Assembly: GCF_022921115.1 (NCBI RefSeq)
Contig: NZ_CP095076.1
Location: 1-64,000 of the forward strand
Direction: 5' to 3'
Origin: Halobacillus amylolyticus
GTDB lineage: Bacteria > Bacillota > Bacilli > Bacillales > Halobacillaceae
Length of the DNA: 64,000 bases
Each line of letters opens with the position of its first letter. Position 1 is the stretch's first letter. Of the stretch, positions 52,726-61,569 are shown piece after piece. Made by a program: the position numbers and the translations under genes. Under the pieces are notes generated by a model. That model was not told the origin of the DNA, made no database searches, and was given only the letters and a program-made list of their open reading frames with translations.

Positions 52726-55683
52726 TTGTATTTAAGGGAAAGAGAATTGTTAACATCAGAACAAAGGATACAGTTTATGAAAATCCCATCCGATATTAGT
52801 AAGTGGGAATTAGCGAGTTACTATACCCTTTCTCCACAAGACATTAATCTTATTAAACGTCGCAGAAGGGATCATAATCGTTTAGGGTTCGCTATTCAAC
52901 TTTGCCTTCTGCGCTTTCCGGGCTGGACCTTATCTGATGCGAACCCTATTCCAAATGCTGTTTTAAACTTTATTGCAGACCAAATCCATGTGAACGCACA
53001 GGAATTTCAATATTATGCAGGACGGGAACAAACCAAATATGAACATTTGGAAGAAATCAGAAAGTTTTATGGATATACTTTCTTTTCAATGAGCAACTAC
53101 CGACAGTTATCACGTTATTTGCTCCCTTTTGCCATGGAAAACAATCAATCCCTCCATTTAATTAAGATAGCTATCGATGAAATGAGAAAGCAAAAAATCA
53201 TTCTACCAGCTATGACAACTGTTGAAAGGTTGGTATGGGAAATCCGGCGAAGGGCGGAGAAAAAAGTTTACCAACGATTAACAGAATCTCTGACTTCAAA
53301 CCAAAAACAACAGCTTGATACATTAACAGAACCTTCTGATGAACAGAGAAGAACACCTCTGTCATGGTTAAGAGAAAAACCTGGTCAATCCTCTCCAGAC
53401 GCCTTTTTGGATGCTATTAAACGCTTGGAGTATGTTCGGGAGATCAATCTTTCTTCTAATACTAAGGAAATCCATCCTAACCGCCTACTCCAACTATCCC
53501 GTATGGGAGCAAGATATGAGCCCCATTCATTTCGACGATTTAAGGAATCAAAACGTTATGCCATTCTTGTCGCATACCTCCTATATCTAAGCCAAGAATT
53601 AATAGACCAAGCCATTGAAATACATGATCGTCAAATCATGGTTCTACAATCCAAAGGCCGAAAAGCCCAGGAAGAGCTTCAAAAGCAACACGGGAAGTCC
53701 ATCAATGAAAAGGTCATTCATTTTGCTGATCTGGGCGCTGCGTTAATTAAAGCACGAGATGAAGGGCTTGATCCATTTGAAACGTTGGAAACAGTTATGC
53801 CGTGGGAAAATATTATTTCTTCTGTGGAAGAAGCCAGAAAATTATCACGGCCCGTTGATTATGATTACTTGGATTTACTTGAAAATCGTTTCTCATACTT
53901 ACGAAAATATACACCCACTTTATTAAATGCCTTAGATTTTCAATCAAATCAATCAGCAGAACCCTTGATGGAAGCCATAGATACGATCCGTACCATGAAT
54001 CAATCTGGAAAGAGAAGAGTTCCAGAAGATGCCCCCCTCGATTTTATTTCTAATCGATGGCAAAAACATGTATATGATGAGGATGGGTCCATTAACCGTC
54101 GCTATTATGAAATGGCCGCGTTGACAGAACTTCGTAATCATATTCGATCAGGAGATGTCTCCGTAACCGGTAGCCGCCAATATAAAAACTTTGATGAATA
54201 TTTAATTTCAAAGGATGAATGGAAGAAGATTGATTTACAAAATAGTAAACTTGCGGTTAGTCCTTCAGTTGATCAATTCATAAGTGAAAGAACACAAACA
54301 CTTACTGAACGCCTGAACTGGGTATCGAACCATGCTCATGAATTAGAAGGAGTAAATATTGGAAAAGGGAAACTTCATATTGATCGTTTAGAAAAAAACA
54401 CTCCGGAAGAAGCAAAATCCTTTAGTTTGTCTTTATATAAGATGCTTCCAAAGATCAAACTAACCGATCTTCTTTTAGAAGTTGCGAGCTGGACGGGTTT
54501 TGATGAAGCCTTTCTCCACGCATCTTCTGGCCGCCCGCCAAAGGGCAATGAGAAATCCATCCTCATGGCAACACTCATGGGTATGGGAACTAACATTGGA
54601 CTAACCAAAATGGCCGATGCTACTCCTAAAATTTCTTATCATCAAATGGCCAATATCGCTCAATGGAGAATGCATGATGATGCTATGAATAAGGCGCAGG
54701 CTGCACTTGTTGATTTTCATCACCAACTTTTATTGCCATCTTACTGGGGAGATGGGACTACCTCCTCATCAGATGGTATGCGCGTCCAAGTAGGAGTTCC
54801 TTCCCTTTACGCTGATGCAAATCCCCATTATGGTCATGGGAAAGGAACGACCTTTTACCGTTTTACAAGTGACCAATTTTCAACCTTTAGTGGAAATGTC
54901 GTAAACACGAATTCTCGCGATGCACTTCATGTAGTCGATGGACTGCTACATCATGAATCTGAACTTAACATTGAAGAACATTACACGGATACAGCTGGGT
55001 ATACAGACCAAGTGTTTGGTCTATGTCACCTTTTGGGCTTTCGATTTGCTCCTCGCCTTCGGGACTTGACGGACACGCGGTTACATATCATGGGGAAGCC
55101 AAATGAATTTCCAAAGCTTGAGTCGTTATTAAAAGGTCGCATTAATACTAAGGTCATTCAAGAAAATTACGCTGATGTGTTACGTATGGGACAATCTGTT
55201 GGTCAAGGTAAAGTTTCTGCTGCACTTATTTTAGGTAAACTGGGTTCCTATTCGAGACAGAACAACCTTGCAACGGCCCTCCGAGAGATGGGAAGAATCG
55301 AAAAAACTATTTTTATCTTAGATTACATTTCAAATGAAGCAATACGTCGAAGAATTCAGCGAGGATTGAATAAGGGTGAAGCCATGAATGCTTTAGCCAG
55401 AGCATTATTCTTTGGAAAAAGAGGAGAATTGCGTGAACGTGCATTACAAGATCAACTGCAACGAAATAGTGCATTAAACATTTTAATAAACGCAATCAGT
55501 GTTTGGAACACGGTATATCTTACAGAAGCAATAAAGGTCATGAGGGAAAAGGGTGTTTTAAAAGAAGAGTTAATTGGACATGTTTCACCATTAGGGTGGG
55601 AACATATTAATTTCCTAGGAGAATATTCATTTGATTTAAAAAATTTGACCAAAGAGAATACATTAAGACCATTAAATATATGA
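52726..55683 (+). CDS. tnpA: Tn3-family transposase TnpA (Tn4430-like)
   Basis: A full 985-residue transposase, like Tn4430 TnpA in length. N-terminal LRERELLTSEQRIQFMKIP and SPQDINLIKRRRRDHNRLGF; catalytic residues in SYWGDGTTSSSDGMRV, HYTDTAGYTDQVFG and GLNKGEAMNALA. TTG 52726 has GGGAGAGGAG upstream with a slightly long spacer. A 9-bp-arm hairpin CCGGAATTC/GAATTCCGG (55693-55721) follows as terminator just inside the right end. Confidence 0.95.
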   Translation: MYLRERELLTSEQRIQFMKIPSDISKWELASYYTLSPQDINLIKRRRRDHNRLGFAIQLCLLRFPGWTLSDANPIPNAVLNFIADQIHVNAQEFQYYAGREQTKYEHLEEIRKFYGYTFFSMSNYRQLSRYLLPFAMENNQSLHLIKIAIDEMRKQKIILPAMTTVERLVWEIRRRAEKKVYQRLTESLTSNQKQQLDTLTEPSDEQRRTPLSWLREKPGQSSPDAFLDAIKRLEYVREINLSSNTKEIHPNRLLQLSRMGARYEPHSFRRFKESKRYAILVAYLLYLSQELIDQAIEIHDRQIMVLQSKGRKAQEELQKQHGKSINEKVIHFADLGAALIKARDEGLDPFETLETVMPWENIISSVEEARKLSRPVDYDYLDLLENRFSYLRKYTPTLLNALDFQSNQSAEPLMEAIDTIRTMNQSGKRRVPEDAPLDFISNRWQKHVYDEDGSINRRYYEMAALTELRNHIRSGDVSVTGSRQYKNFDEYLISKDEWKKIDLQNSKLAVSPSVDQFISERTQTLTERLNWVSNHAHELEGVNIGKGKLHIDRLEKNTPEEAKSFSLSLYKMLPKIKLTDLLLEVASWTGFDEAFLHASSGRPPKGNEKSILMATLMGMGTNIGLTKMADATPKISYHQMANIAQWRMHDDAMNKAQAALVDFHHQLLLPSYWGDGTTSSSDGMRVQVGVPSLYADANPHYGHGKGTTFYRFTSDQFSTFSGNVVNTNSRDALHVVDGLLHHESELNIEEHYTDTAGYTDQVFGLCHLLGFRFAPRLRDLTDTRLHIMGKPNEFPKLESLLKGRINTKVIQENYADVLRMGQSVGQGKVSAALILGKLGSYSRQNNLATALREMGRIEKTIFILDYISNEAIRRRIQRGLNKGEAMNALARALFFGKRGELRERALQDQLQRNSALNILINAISVWNTVYLTEAIKVMREKGVLKEELIGHVSPLGWEHINFLGEYSFDLKNLTKENTLRPLNI

Positions 55684-55742
55684 AACAGTCCCCCGGAATT
55701 CGTTAGAGTAAAGAATTCCGGCCATTTTATGGTAAAAACTGT

Positions 55743-55781
55743 CTTAGCGTGAGTTTTCCGTTAAAATGTTGGTACTACCCC
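55743..55781 (-). repeat. Tn4430-like terminal inverted repeat, right
   Basis: Exact inverted copy of 50035-50073. It truncates the IS231-like transposase gene to its right. Confidence 0.9.
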
Positions 55782-56367
55782 TACATAAGTCACCTGTTTG
55801 TACCGTTTGTAAGCATGTGGAACCGTAGGTTCGATCATTTTCTTTACCTGGACCCGAATGAACATGGAGGAATTGGCCACTGAGAAGATCATATTCCAGT
55901 TGAATTTTCACACCAGCCGTATGGCTACTGCCTCCAGATCCTTGATAGGTTTTAGCAAAAACATCTGGCAATTGAAAGGTCGTAGAATCCAAGATTCGTA
56001 TACTCCGAAACTGTGAAACGTAACGATGAGAAAGAACCCTAGAAGCAGACAACTTTTTAGTAAGCAAGGTAGCAAAAACATGTCGTAAGAGCTCGACAGC
56101 CGTAGGATTAAATCGTTGATTAAGTCCTTCAGGACTCATTAAAACTCCCGTTGAAGATTCTAAACAACTACATAGCTGTGCCAGGGAAGTGCTCGCTACT
56201 TTTTGGCTTAACCACACGCATAGCGCTATTAAATCTTTGGCCTGGTACTTACTCGTCCTTTGAACAAAACCGACTTCTTTGGCCAGCTGTTGGAGAACTT
56301 TTGGAGACAAGGATCGTTGTAGTTCCTGTGAAAAGAGGGTCAGTTCATCTGAAATTTCACGACTCAT
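55782..56367 (-). pseudogene. IS4/IS231-like transposase, C-terminally truncated
   Basis: The N-terminal 195 residues of an IS231-type transposase: MSREISDELTLFSQELQRSL, QAKDLIALCVWLSQKVA and the first catalytic Asp region IRILDSTTFQLPDVF. The end is lost at the Tn4430-like terminus, where the frame reads into the repeat. AAGGATGGTG precedes ATG 56367. The left IS end CATGCCCATCAAGTTAAG (minus strand) lies at 56457. Confidence 0.85.
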
Positions 56368-56457
56368 AAAAAAACACCATCCTTTTTCATATATTACTGA
56401 AAGGATAGCGCTTTTTCCGTTTTGGGGGTAGTCATTTGCCTTAACTTGATGGGCATG

Positions 56458-56469
56458 TGGCGAGACCCC
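56458..56469 (-). repeat. Tn3-end-like target beside the IS231-like terminus
   Basis: On the minus strand GGGGTCTCGCCA directly precedes CATGCCCATCAAG, the same arrangement as GGGGTACCGCCA-CATGCCC at 17629. It fits the GGG-N-CC preference of IS231 elements. Confidence 0.5.
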
Positions 56470-56510
56470 ATAATACATAAAAATATCCCGTTTCAAGGAT
56501 ATTTCCAATG

Positions 56511-56663
56511 TCATCTATTATTATTACTAAACAAATAATTCATGATTTGATCAAAAAGCGCAACATCATCAGTAACTAAAAATACTGGTAACAACGTGAT
56601 GGAGAGTATCACCGCAAGGTTAGCTACGATAAATTTGGAAAACACCCCAAGTACCTTTATCAT
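56511..56663 (-). CDS. Possible 50-residue membrane protein
   Basis: ATG 56663 follows AAAGGGGATGGTTGGA. One hydrophobic helix, FIVANLAVILSITLLPVFLV, then VTDDVALFDQIMNYLFSNNN. No family recognised. Confidence 0.35.
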   Translation of the reverse strand: MIKVLGVFSKFIVANLAVILSITLLPVFLVTDDVALFDQIMNYLFSNNNR

Positions 56664-57235
56664 TCCAACCATCCCCTTTATTTGGGTGTTTTTGCCCGTC
56701 CCCTCGAAAAGGTTCAATTCAGAATAATCTGACTAATTTTTGCGACTATAGATTGTTGCAACGACACGGTTTTTACCCATTTTTCTCAAACAGAAAGATC
56801 ATAGCTAGCTTGAATTACAAGTGAGTCTTTCAAAAAGTGTACTTTTTGAAAGGTCCTGTTTCTCGTCAATTTTTTGTGTCATAAGTTCAACATAAATCAT
56901 TTTGAAACATGGCAAAAGTCCTGCGATCATTTTGACAAGGTCTATTTATAATCAGAATTTTCTGAATCGAACCCTTTCGGGGCGTTGTGCAAAAATATCC
57001 CAGATGGAAAGATTCTAACTGCAAAGGGAGCATTTTTTAAAGACTTTGGGATACAACTCGGCAAAATGCTTGAATTAGATTTTAATTCAAGCTGGTACCG
57101 CTGATATTAATCCGACTTTTATTCTGAATCTGTGATTTACCGCAATCGGACGCTTTTCTTGAATAAGGAAGCGCTCATTCTGTATTGGGCGATGCAAGTA
57201 GTTGTGTAAAATTACCCTTATTCCACCTTTTCGGG
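56664..57235. other. Debris between IS remnants
   Basis: No intact gene. Three similar words built on CCTTTTCG-GGGG-GGCAAAAACACC occur at about 56680-56715 (minus), 56978-57003 (plus, weaker) and 57225-57252 (plus). A 45-codon frame, GKILTAKGAFFKDFGIQLG then KMLELDFNSSWY, lies between without a start. Confidence 0.35.
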
Positions 57236-57502
57236 GGGATGGGCAAAAACACCCTAAAACCTTTTGTCATCGGACGAAAGAATTGGCTTTTCGCCAATAG
57301 CCTCAAGGGAGCTGAATCAAGTGCCATCATTTATAGTATTGTAGAGACAGCCAAAGCCAACGGCTTGAACCCCCTGTATTACTTAACCTATTTATTTGAA
57401 CAACTGCCTCAAATGGACCTTACGGATGCGGAACAGTGGGAAAATGTCCTACCTTGGTCTTCCTCCCTTCCAGACATCTGTCGGGTTCCAAATAATAAGT
57501 AA
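57236..57502 (+). pseudogene. IS66-family transposase, C-terminal fragment
   Basis: KPFVIGRKNWLFANSLKGAE then SSAIIYSIVETAKANGLNPL and YYLTYLFEQLPQMD is the conserved end of the IS66 TnpC transposase. Everything before the GRKNWLF block is lost. A hairpin CTCACC/GGTGGGAG follows at 57520-57543. Confidence 0.85.
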
Positions 57503-57651
57503 ATCAAGCATAAACGAAACTCTCACCTTTGACTAGGTGGGAGTTATTTTACGCTTACAATTATCACGAATATATAAATATCTCAGAGCCCACTCTGCTA
57601 GACTTCCTTATCCAGCTGCAGAAAACCGACGCTAGGTCAAACTCGACACAA

Positions 57652-57692
57652 AAAATAGCCGACTTCTACGTTAAGAAGAGTCGACTATTTTA
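57652..57692 (-). terminator. Terminator of the lasso/permease operon
   Basis: AAAATAGCCGACTTCT pairs imperfectly with AGAAGAGTCGACTATTTT; it lies 74 bases beyond the last permease stop, with T-rich sequence on the minus strand. Confidence 0.6.
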
Positions 57693-57765
57693 AATAAATG
57701 TTAAAAGGGCGTAGTCACATATTGAGCTCACTCCAAACAAACTCACACTTTAACTAAAAATCCTT

Positions 57766-58788
57766 TTATTTAGATGAATCCTTAACCATGGTAAAATCCG
57801 TTGTTTCTAACTTTGCTGAATGCCTCTCAGTTCCTTCAACCCTTCTTTTTTTCTTTAAGTAGACGTTTCGGTCATCAAGCTTCATAACATTCTTAACACC
57901 ACGAATTATACCCATCAAGGCAATAACAAATAACACCAGAAAAATTAATGGTACTCCTACTAACCAATGAACGTTTGTTTGCAATGTATCATAGTACATG
58001 CCTACCATTGATGCCCACTCAAAGGTGATGGGAGTTGGTGGACCAGCGCCCAATCCATATTCTACATTAGTTCCACCAAAAAAGAGTTCAAATACACCTA
58101 AGTGGCTCATAACAAGAATAGCTTGAATGGTTTGTCTCATAAATATTGTAACCAGGTTCTCTTTTATATGGGGGATAAGATGACGACGATACAGATGGTA
58201 TGGTCCTGCCCCTAGAACTTTACTTGTTGTGACATATTCCCTCTTTAAAATGACACTCGTCTCATTCGCTATGAGAATAGCTGCAGGCGGTACTAATAAG
58301 ATACTGATAACCAAAACTTCTACTCCCAATCGAAAAGCAAGGCTTGTTGGCAATCCAGACATAGGTTCCCATAACAAGGGTCTGAGAAAATTGTAGGCAA
58401 TCAAGGAAGCAGGAATGAAATATAAAGCAGAAACTGTGTTTTCGACAATTTTAGACTTCCCTTTATACCTGAACCCAAGAGGGATCCCGATTAGAAAAGC
58501 AAGGGAAAAACTAATAAGACCTATAGACAATGATCCTAAGATTGTAAACTTTGCCCCTTGTAAAATATAATAAATCAAGTGATTCCCGTTCATATCTGTG
58601 CCTAATATGGAGTGTTCAAAGGGAGCAAATGGAGGCCCCACTATCTTATTCTCATCATTATATAGAAATGGAGTTTTGAGGACATAGGAATCAAAGAAAA
58701 TTGCGTGCACAAAACTACCAGCTAACATAAGTAATAAAAAACCAATCCCCAAAAGGAAAGAAGGTTGTTTACCTAATTTTTTTATCAT
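57766..58788 (-). CDS. Opp/Dpp-type ABC transporter permease (OppC-like)
   Basis: A 340-residue permease: N-terminal helix FLLGIGFLLLMLAGSFVHAI, an extracytoplasmic loop with HSILGTDMNGNHL (the usual LGTDxxGRD motif modified), and the EAA loop TTSKVLGAGPYHLYRRHLIP before the final helices. A 50-residue charged C-terminal tail (KKKRRVEGTERHSAK) is unusual. It overlaps the previous gene by four bases. No ATPase or binding-protein gene accompanies the pair. Confidence 0.85.
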   Translation of the reverse strand: MIKKLGKQPSFLLGIGFLLLMLAGSFVHAIFFDSYVLKTPFLYNDENKIVGPPFAPFEHSILGTDMNGNHLIYYILQGAKFTILGSLSIGLISFSLAFLIGIPLGFRYKGKSKIVENTVSALYFIPASLIAYNFLRPLLWEPMSGLPTSLAFRLGVEVLVISILLVPPAAILIANETSVILKREYVTTSKVLGAGPYHLYRRHLIPHIKENLVTIFMRQTIQAILVMSHLGVFELFFGGTNVEYGLGAGPPTPITFEWASMVGMYYDTLQTNVHWLVGVPLIFLVLFVIALMGIIRGVKNVMKLDDRNVYLKKKRRVEGTERHSAKLETTDFTMVKDSSK

Positions 58789-59657
58789 AAAGAGACCTCC
58801 TGCCTTGTGAAGAAGTACAGGGACAGTTCAATAACTTTTAAAAACAAATAGATAGGACCGAAGAACAATAAAGCTGTAACAAAAAACACAGGTGGTTGAG
58901 AATAGGTAAGTAAAAAGGAAGTCATTCCAAGATTCTCAAAAAGGTATTCAACGATGAGTAAATTACTTACCATAATGCTAATTAGAAATTTCGCTTGGTA
59001 GGCAAGCCGGACAAACATGTTCCGCAAAATATGTTTCAGCAAAATAAATGATTTGGTTAGTCCTTTGCTTGTAGCAAGGTCATAGTAGGGCTCCTTCCTC
59101 TCCTCTTCAACAAGTTCCAACATGGATTGGAGAAAATACATCGTTGGAAGAATAGCTAAAACTAATGCAGGTGCTAAAATAGCTTCTTCTTCACCGGCTC
59201 CTGCAAGCTTTATAAAGGTCGTCCCTGTCTGGAAATATAGCCATACGAGAAACATCTGAGAGGCAACAACGAAAACGACATCTGGAATACTTTGCAGGAA
59301 AGAAGATGATGATAAACAAACTTTATAAACCCTCTTTGGAGCACGCCATAAAATAATGGTTCCAAGAAGAGCAATAAAGAAGGAAACAATAAGAGCTAGA
59401 CCCAATACTCTCAAGGAGCTTGCAAAGGCCTTAAATATAATGGGAAATAGACTTCTTTCTACCCCAGAGGTTGGGTTTGTATAGACTAGCGACTCCAGGC
59501 GCATCATTTGTCCAAATACGCTACCGATTGATTCAAATCCAGGCCAAACAAAACCTTCAACCGTCATAAATAAAGGAGAAATACTTATTAAAAAAATGCC
59601 CACTATTAGAAATAAAGGTTTCAAAATTTCACTTAATAAATATGTTTTCCATTCCAA
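58785..59657 (-). CDS. Opp/Dpp-type ABC transporter permease (OppB-like)
   Basis: A 290-residue permease with about six helices; the EAA-like loop is YDLATSKGLTKSFILLKHIL followed by RNMFVRLAYQAKF, and the C-terminal GMTSFLLTYSQPPVFFVTAL matches the OppB family. ATG 59657 begins 40 bases after the ABC exporter stop, so it is probably cotranscribed with the lasso genes. Role unknown: import of a peptide signal or part of export/immunity are both open. Confidence 0.8.
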   Translation of the reverse strand: MEWKTYLLSEILKPLFLIVGIFLISISPLFMTVEGFVWPGFESIGSVFGQMMRLESLVYTNPTSGVERSLFPIIFKAFASSLRVLGLALIVSFFIALLGTIILWRAPKRVYKVCLSSSSFLQSIPDVVFVVASQMFLVWLYFQTGTTFIKLAGAGEEEAILAPALVLAILPTMYFLQSMLELVEEERKEPYYDLATSKGLTKSFILLKHILRNMFVRLAYQAKFLISIMVSNLLIVEYLFENLGMTSFLLTYSQPPVFFVTALLFFGPIYLFLKVIELSLYFFTRQEVSL

Positions 59658-59697
59658 AATGATTCACCCACTTAACAAGTAATTGAATCCATAAATG

Positions 59698-61311
59698 TTA
59701 TAAATTTATTTTTTTATTAGCATATTCACTTATTTGTGTATCATGTGTTGATAGAATAATGATTTTCCCTTTAGATTTTAAATACTTTAACAACTCTAGG
59801 AAACTATTCACAGAATCACTATCAAGGCTTGCCGTGGGTTCGTCCATAATAATGATTTCAGCATCCTTCATAAGTGTTCGGGCTAAAGCAATTCTTTGTT
59901 TTTGGCCACCCGATAAGTTTGAATTATTGAAGTCAATTTTATACTGTAAGCCCTCATCCAAATGATTAACGAAGTGTAATAGTTTTGTATCATTAATTAA
60001 CACATTCAGTAGTTCATCATCATTGTATAGACCGAAGGAAGTAATATTATCAGAGATTGTCCCTTTGAATAAGCTTATATTTTGATTCAGGTAAGAAATT
60101 GATTGACTAATCTCATAATCGCTAATTTCATACACGTCATTCAATACAATTTTTCCCTCAAAGTTTTTATTAATCCCTGAAAGTGTTTTTAGTAAAGTTG
60201 TTTTCCCAGCACCGTTTCCTCCTGCTATGGATAAAATATCGCCTTCTTTTAATTTAAAACCATAATGGTCAAGGATGGTATGCCTATTATCTAACGTTTT
60301 TAATGTTAATGTCTGGCTAGAAAAGCTTTGTACGCTATCCACAAGTGTTTTTTTTGTCTCCTCTTGGCCATTGTAATAGAATTCTTCAATTCTTTTTATA
60401 GACCCTTTCAACATACTCCAGTTATAATAAATATCCATAGATGCCATAACAGGACTAATTAACATTCCGAAATACGTATTAATAGCTACAAAGGATCCTA
60501 TGCTTAAATTTCCGTACAATAATAAGAAGGAACTGAGAGAAAGTACACAAAAAAAAGTTACCCAATAAGACATTAAGTTTAAAGAAGTAGAAGCTCCGTT
60601 TAAAATACCGTTTATTTTAGAGTATTTTAATAAGGACTTTAATTTCGGATTTAATATGCCAGTAAAATGAGAATGCCCATTTAGCATCCGTATATTCTCA
60701 TAATCATCAATAAATGTATTGATGTATTCTTGATTATTGGCTGACTTTGATTGGTATATAAAAGACATTCGCTCGATTTTCCCTTTTACTCTTTTTGTGA
60801 AATAAATAATAAAAGGCACACAGGCAAGCATTATGAAAACAAATTGCCAGCTTAACCATAAGACCAATAGAATTGCTCCTATAAATTGAAAGCTTATTTG
60901 TATCCCGATGGGGAAAAGGTTTTTAAATATTGTTTTCAAATTGTTGATATCACTATAAAAGTGACTGTGAATTAATGAGCGACTGTATGAATTGTAAAAA
61001 TGCAGGCCTTTTTCTTTAAAATTATCAATAAGGTGCAATTGTATTTCGTATTGCAGTTTGTCAGAAAGTATATGTATATTTTTTTGTTTTAAAAAGTTGA
61101 AGTATATGTTACCAATTATTAAAATTAAAAACATAATTAGTATAGTTAATAATAGCTCAATTTCTCTTCCCGGTAGAACGGTATCTAGTAAAATTTTATT
61201 AATCAAAGGAACCAGTAAAGGTATACTAGCCGTCAAAAAAATGGAAAAAGATATGATCAATATCTTTTTTACGTGATTTTTAGTAAAGTTGATTATTAAC
61301 TTTTTAAGCAT
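59698..61311 (-). CDS. Lasso peptide ABC exporter (LasD-type)
   Basis: A 537-residue half-transporter with six N-terminal helices and a C-terminal ATPase: Walker A AGGNGAGKTTLLKTLSG, signature NLSGGQKQRIALARTLM, Walker B EIIIMDEPTASLDSD and the H-loop ILSTHDTQISEY. It exports the mature lasso peptide and usually confers immunity. AAGGAAGGATAAA precedes ATG 61311, 24 bases inside a longer open frame. It follows the precursor gene after a weak terminator. Confidence 0.92.
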   Translation of the reverse strand: MLKKLIINFTKNHVKKILIISFSIFLTASIPLLVPLINKILLDTVLPGREIELLLTILIMFLILIIGNIYFNFLKQKNIHILSDKLQYEIQLHLIDNFKEKGLHFYNSYSRSLIHSHFYSDINNLKTIFKNLFPIGIQISFQFIGAILLVLWLSWQFVFIMLACVPFIIYFTKRVKGKIERMSFIYQSKSANNQEYINTFIDDYENIRMLNGHSHFTGILNPKLKSLLKYSKINGILNGASTSLNLMSYWVTFFCVLSLSSFLLLYGNLSIGSFVAINTYFGMLISPVMASMDIYYNWSMLKGSIKRIEEFYYNGQEETKKTLVDSVQSFSSQTLTLKTLDNRHTILDHYGFKLKEGDILSIAGGNGAGKTTLLKTLSGINKNFEGKIVLNDVYEISDYEISQSISYLNQNISLFKGTISDNITSFGLYNDDELLNVLINDTKLLHFVNHLDEGLQYKIDFNNSNLSGGQKQRIALARTLMKDAEIIIMDEPTASLDSDSVNSFLELLKYLKSKGKIIILSTHDTQISEYANKKINL

Positions 61312-61327
61312 TTTATCCTTCCTTAGT

Positions 61328-61356
61328 AAAAACAATGGTGGGCCCTTATTGTTTTT
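61328..61356 (-). terminator. Attenuating hairpin between precursor and exporter genes
   Basis: AAAAACAAT (61328-61336) pairs with ATTGTTTTT (61348-61356); the minus strand ends in TTTTT. Partial termination here would make more precursor mRNA than exporter mRNA. Confidence 0.6.
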
Positions 61357-61383
61357 AATCTAAAAATCTAAACTTATAAACTC

Positions 61384-61527
61384 TTAGTTTCGTACTAAAT
61401 AGAAATCGCAGGAATTATCATAGCATTCCGGAGTATTAGACACATAGTTACCTTTAGTTAATTCTACAGCATCTCCTAATTCAATTAGCTTTGGAGCTTT
61501 GTACTCTTTGTATTCTTCTTTTTTCAT
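61384..61527 (-). CDS. Lasso peptide precursor (47 residues)
   Basis: The leader MKKEEYKEYKAPKLIELGDA then VELTK carries the lasso signature Y-x2-P-x-L-x3-G-x4-L-T (Y9, P12, L14, G18, L23, T24). Thr is at -2, so cleavage is after K25. The 22-residue core starts GNYVSNTPE, where Gly1 and Glu9 can close a nine-residue macrolactam, and ends with the tail CYDNSCDFYLVRN. Cys10 and Cys15 both lie in the tail. GAGGTGAAGCGAA precedes ATG 61527. It sits between the cyclase and exporter genes on the same strand, 42 bases after the cyclase. Confidence 0.92.
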   Translation of the reverse strand: MKKEEYKEYKAPKLIELGDAVELTKGNYVSNTPECYDNSCDFYLVRN

Positions 61528-61569
61528 TTCGCTTCACCTCTTCGTATTATTTAAGGACCCACCATTCTT

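Larger units (their letters stand above)
50035..55781. mobile_element. Complete Tn4430-like transposon with tyrosine recombinase
   Basis: 5747 bases bounded by identical 39-bp inverted repeats (50035-50073 and 55743-55781), extended to 54 identical bases at each side. It holds two secreted cargo genes, tnpI with its internal resolution site and tnpA. Flanking 5-mers (TTGTT left, TACAT right) differ, and the flanks belong to different IS families, so the copy was reshuffled after insertion. Confidence 0.9.
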
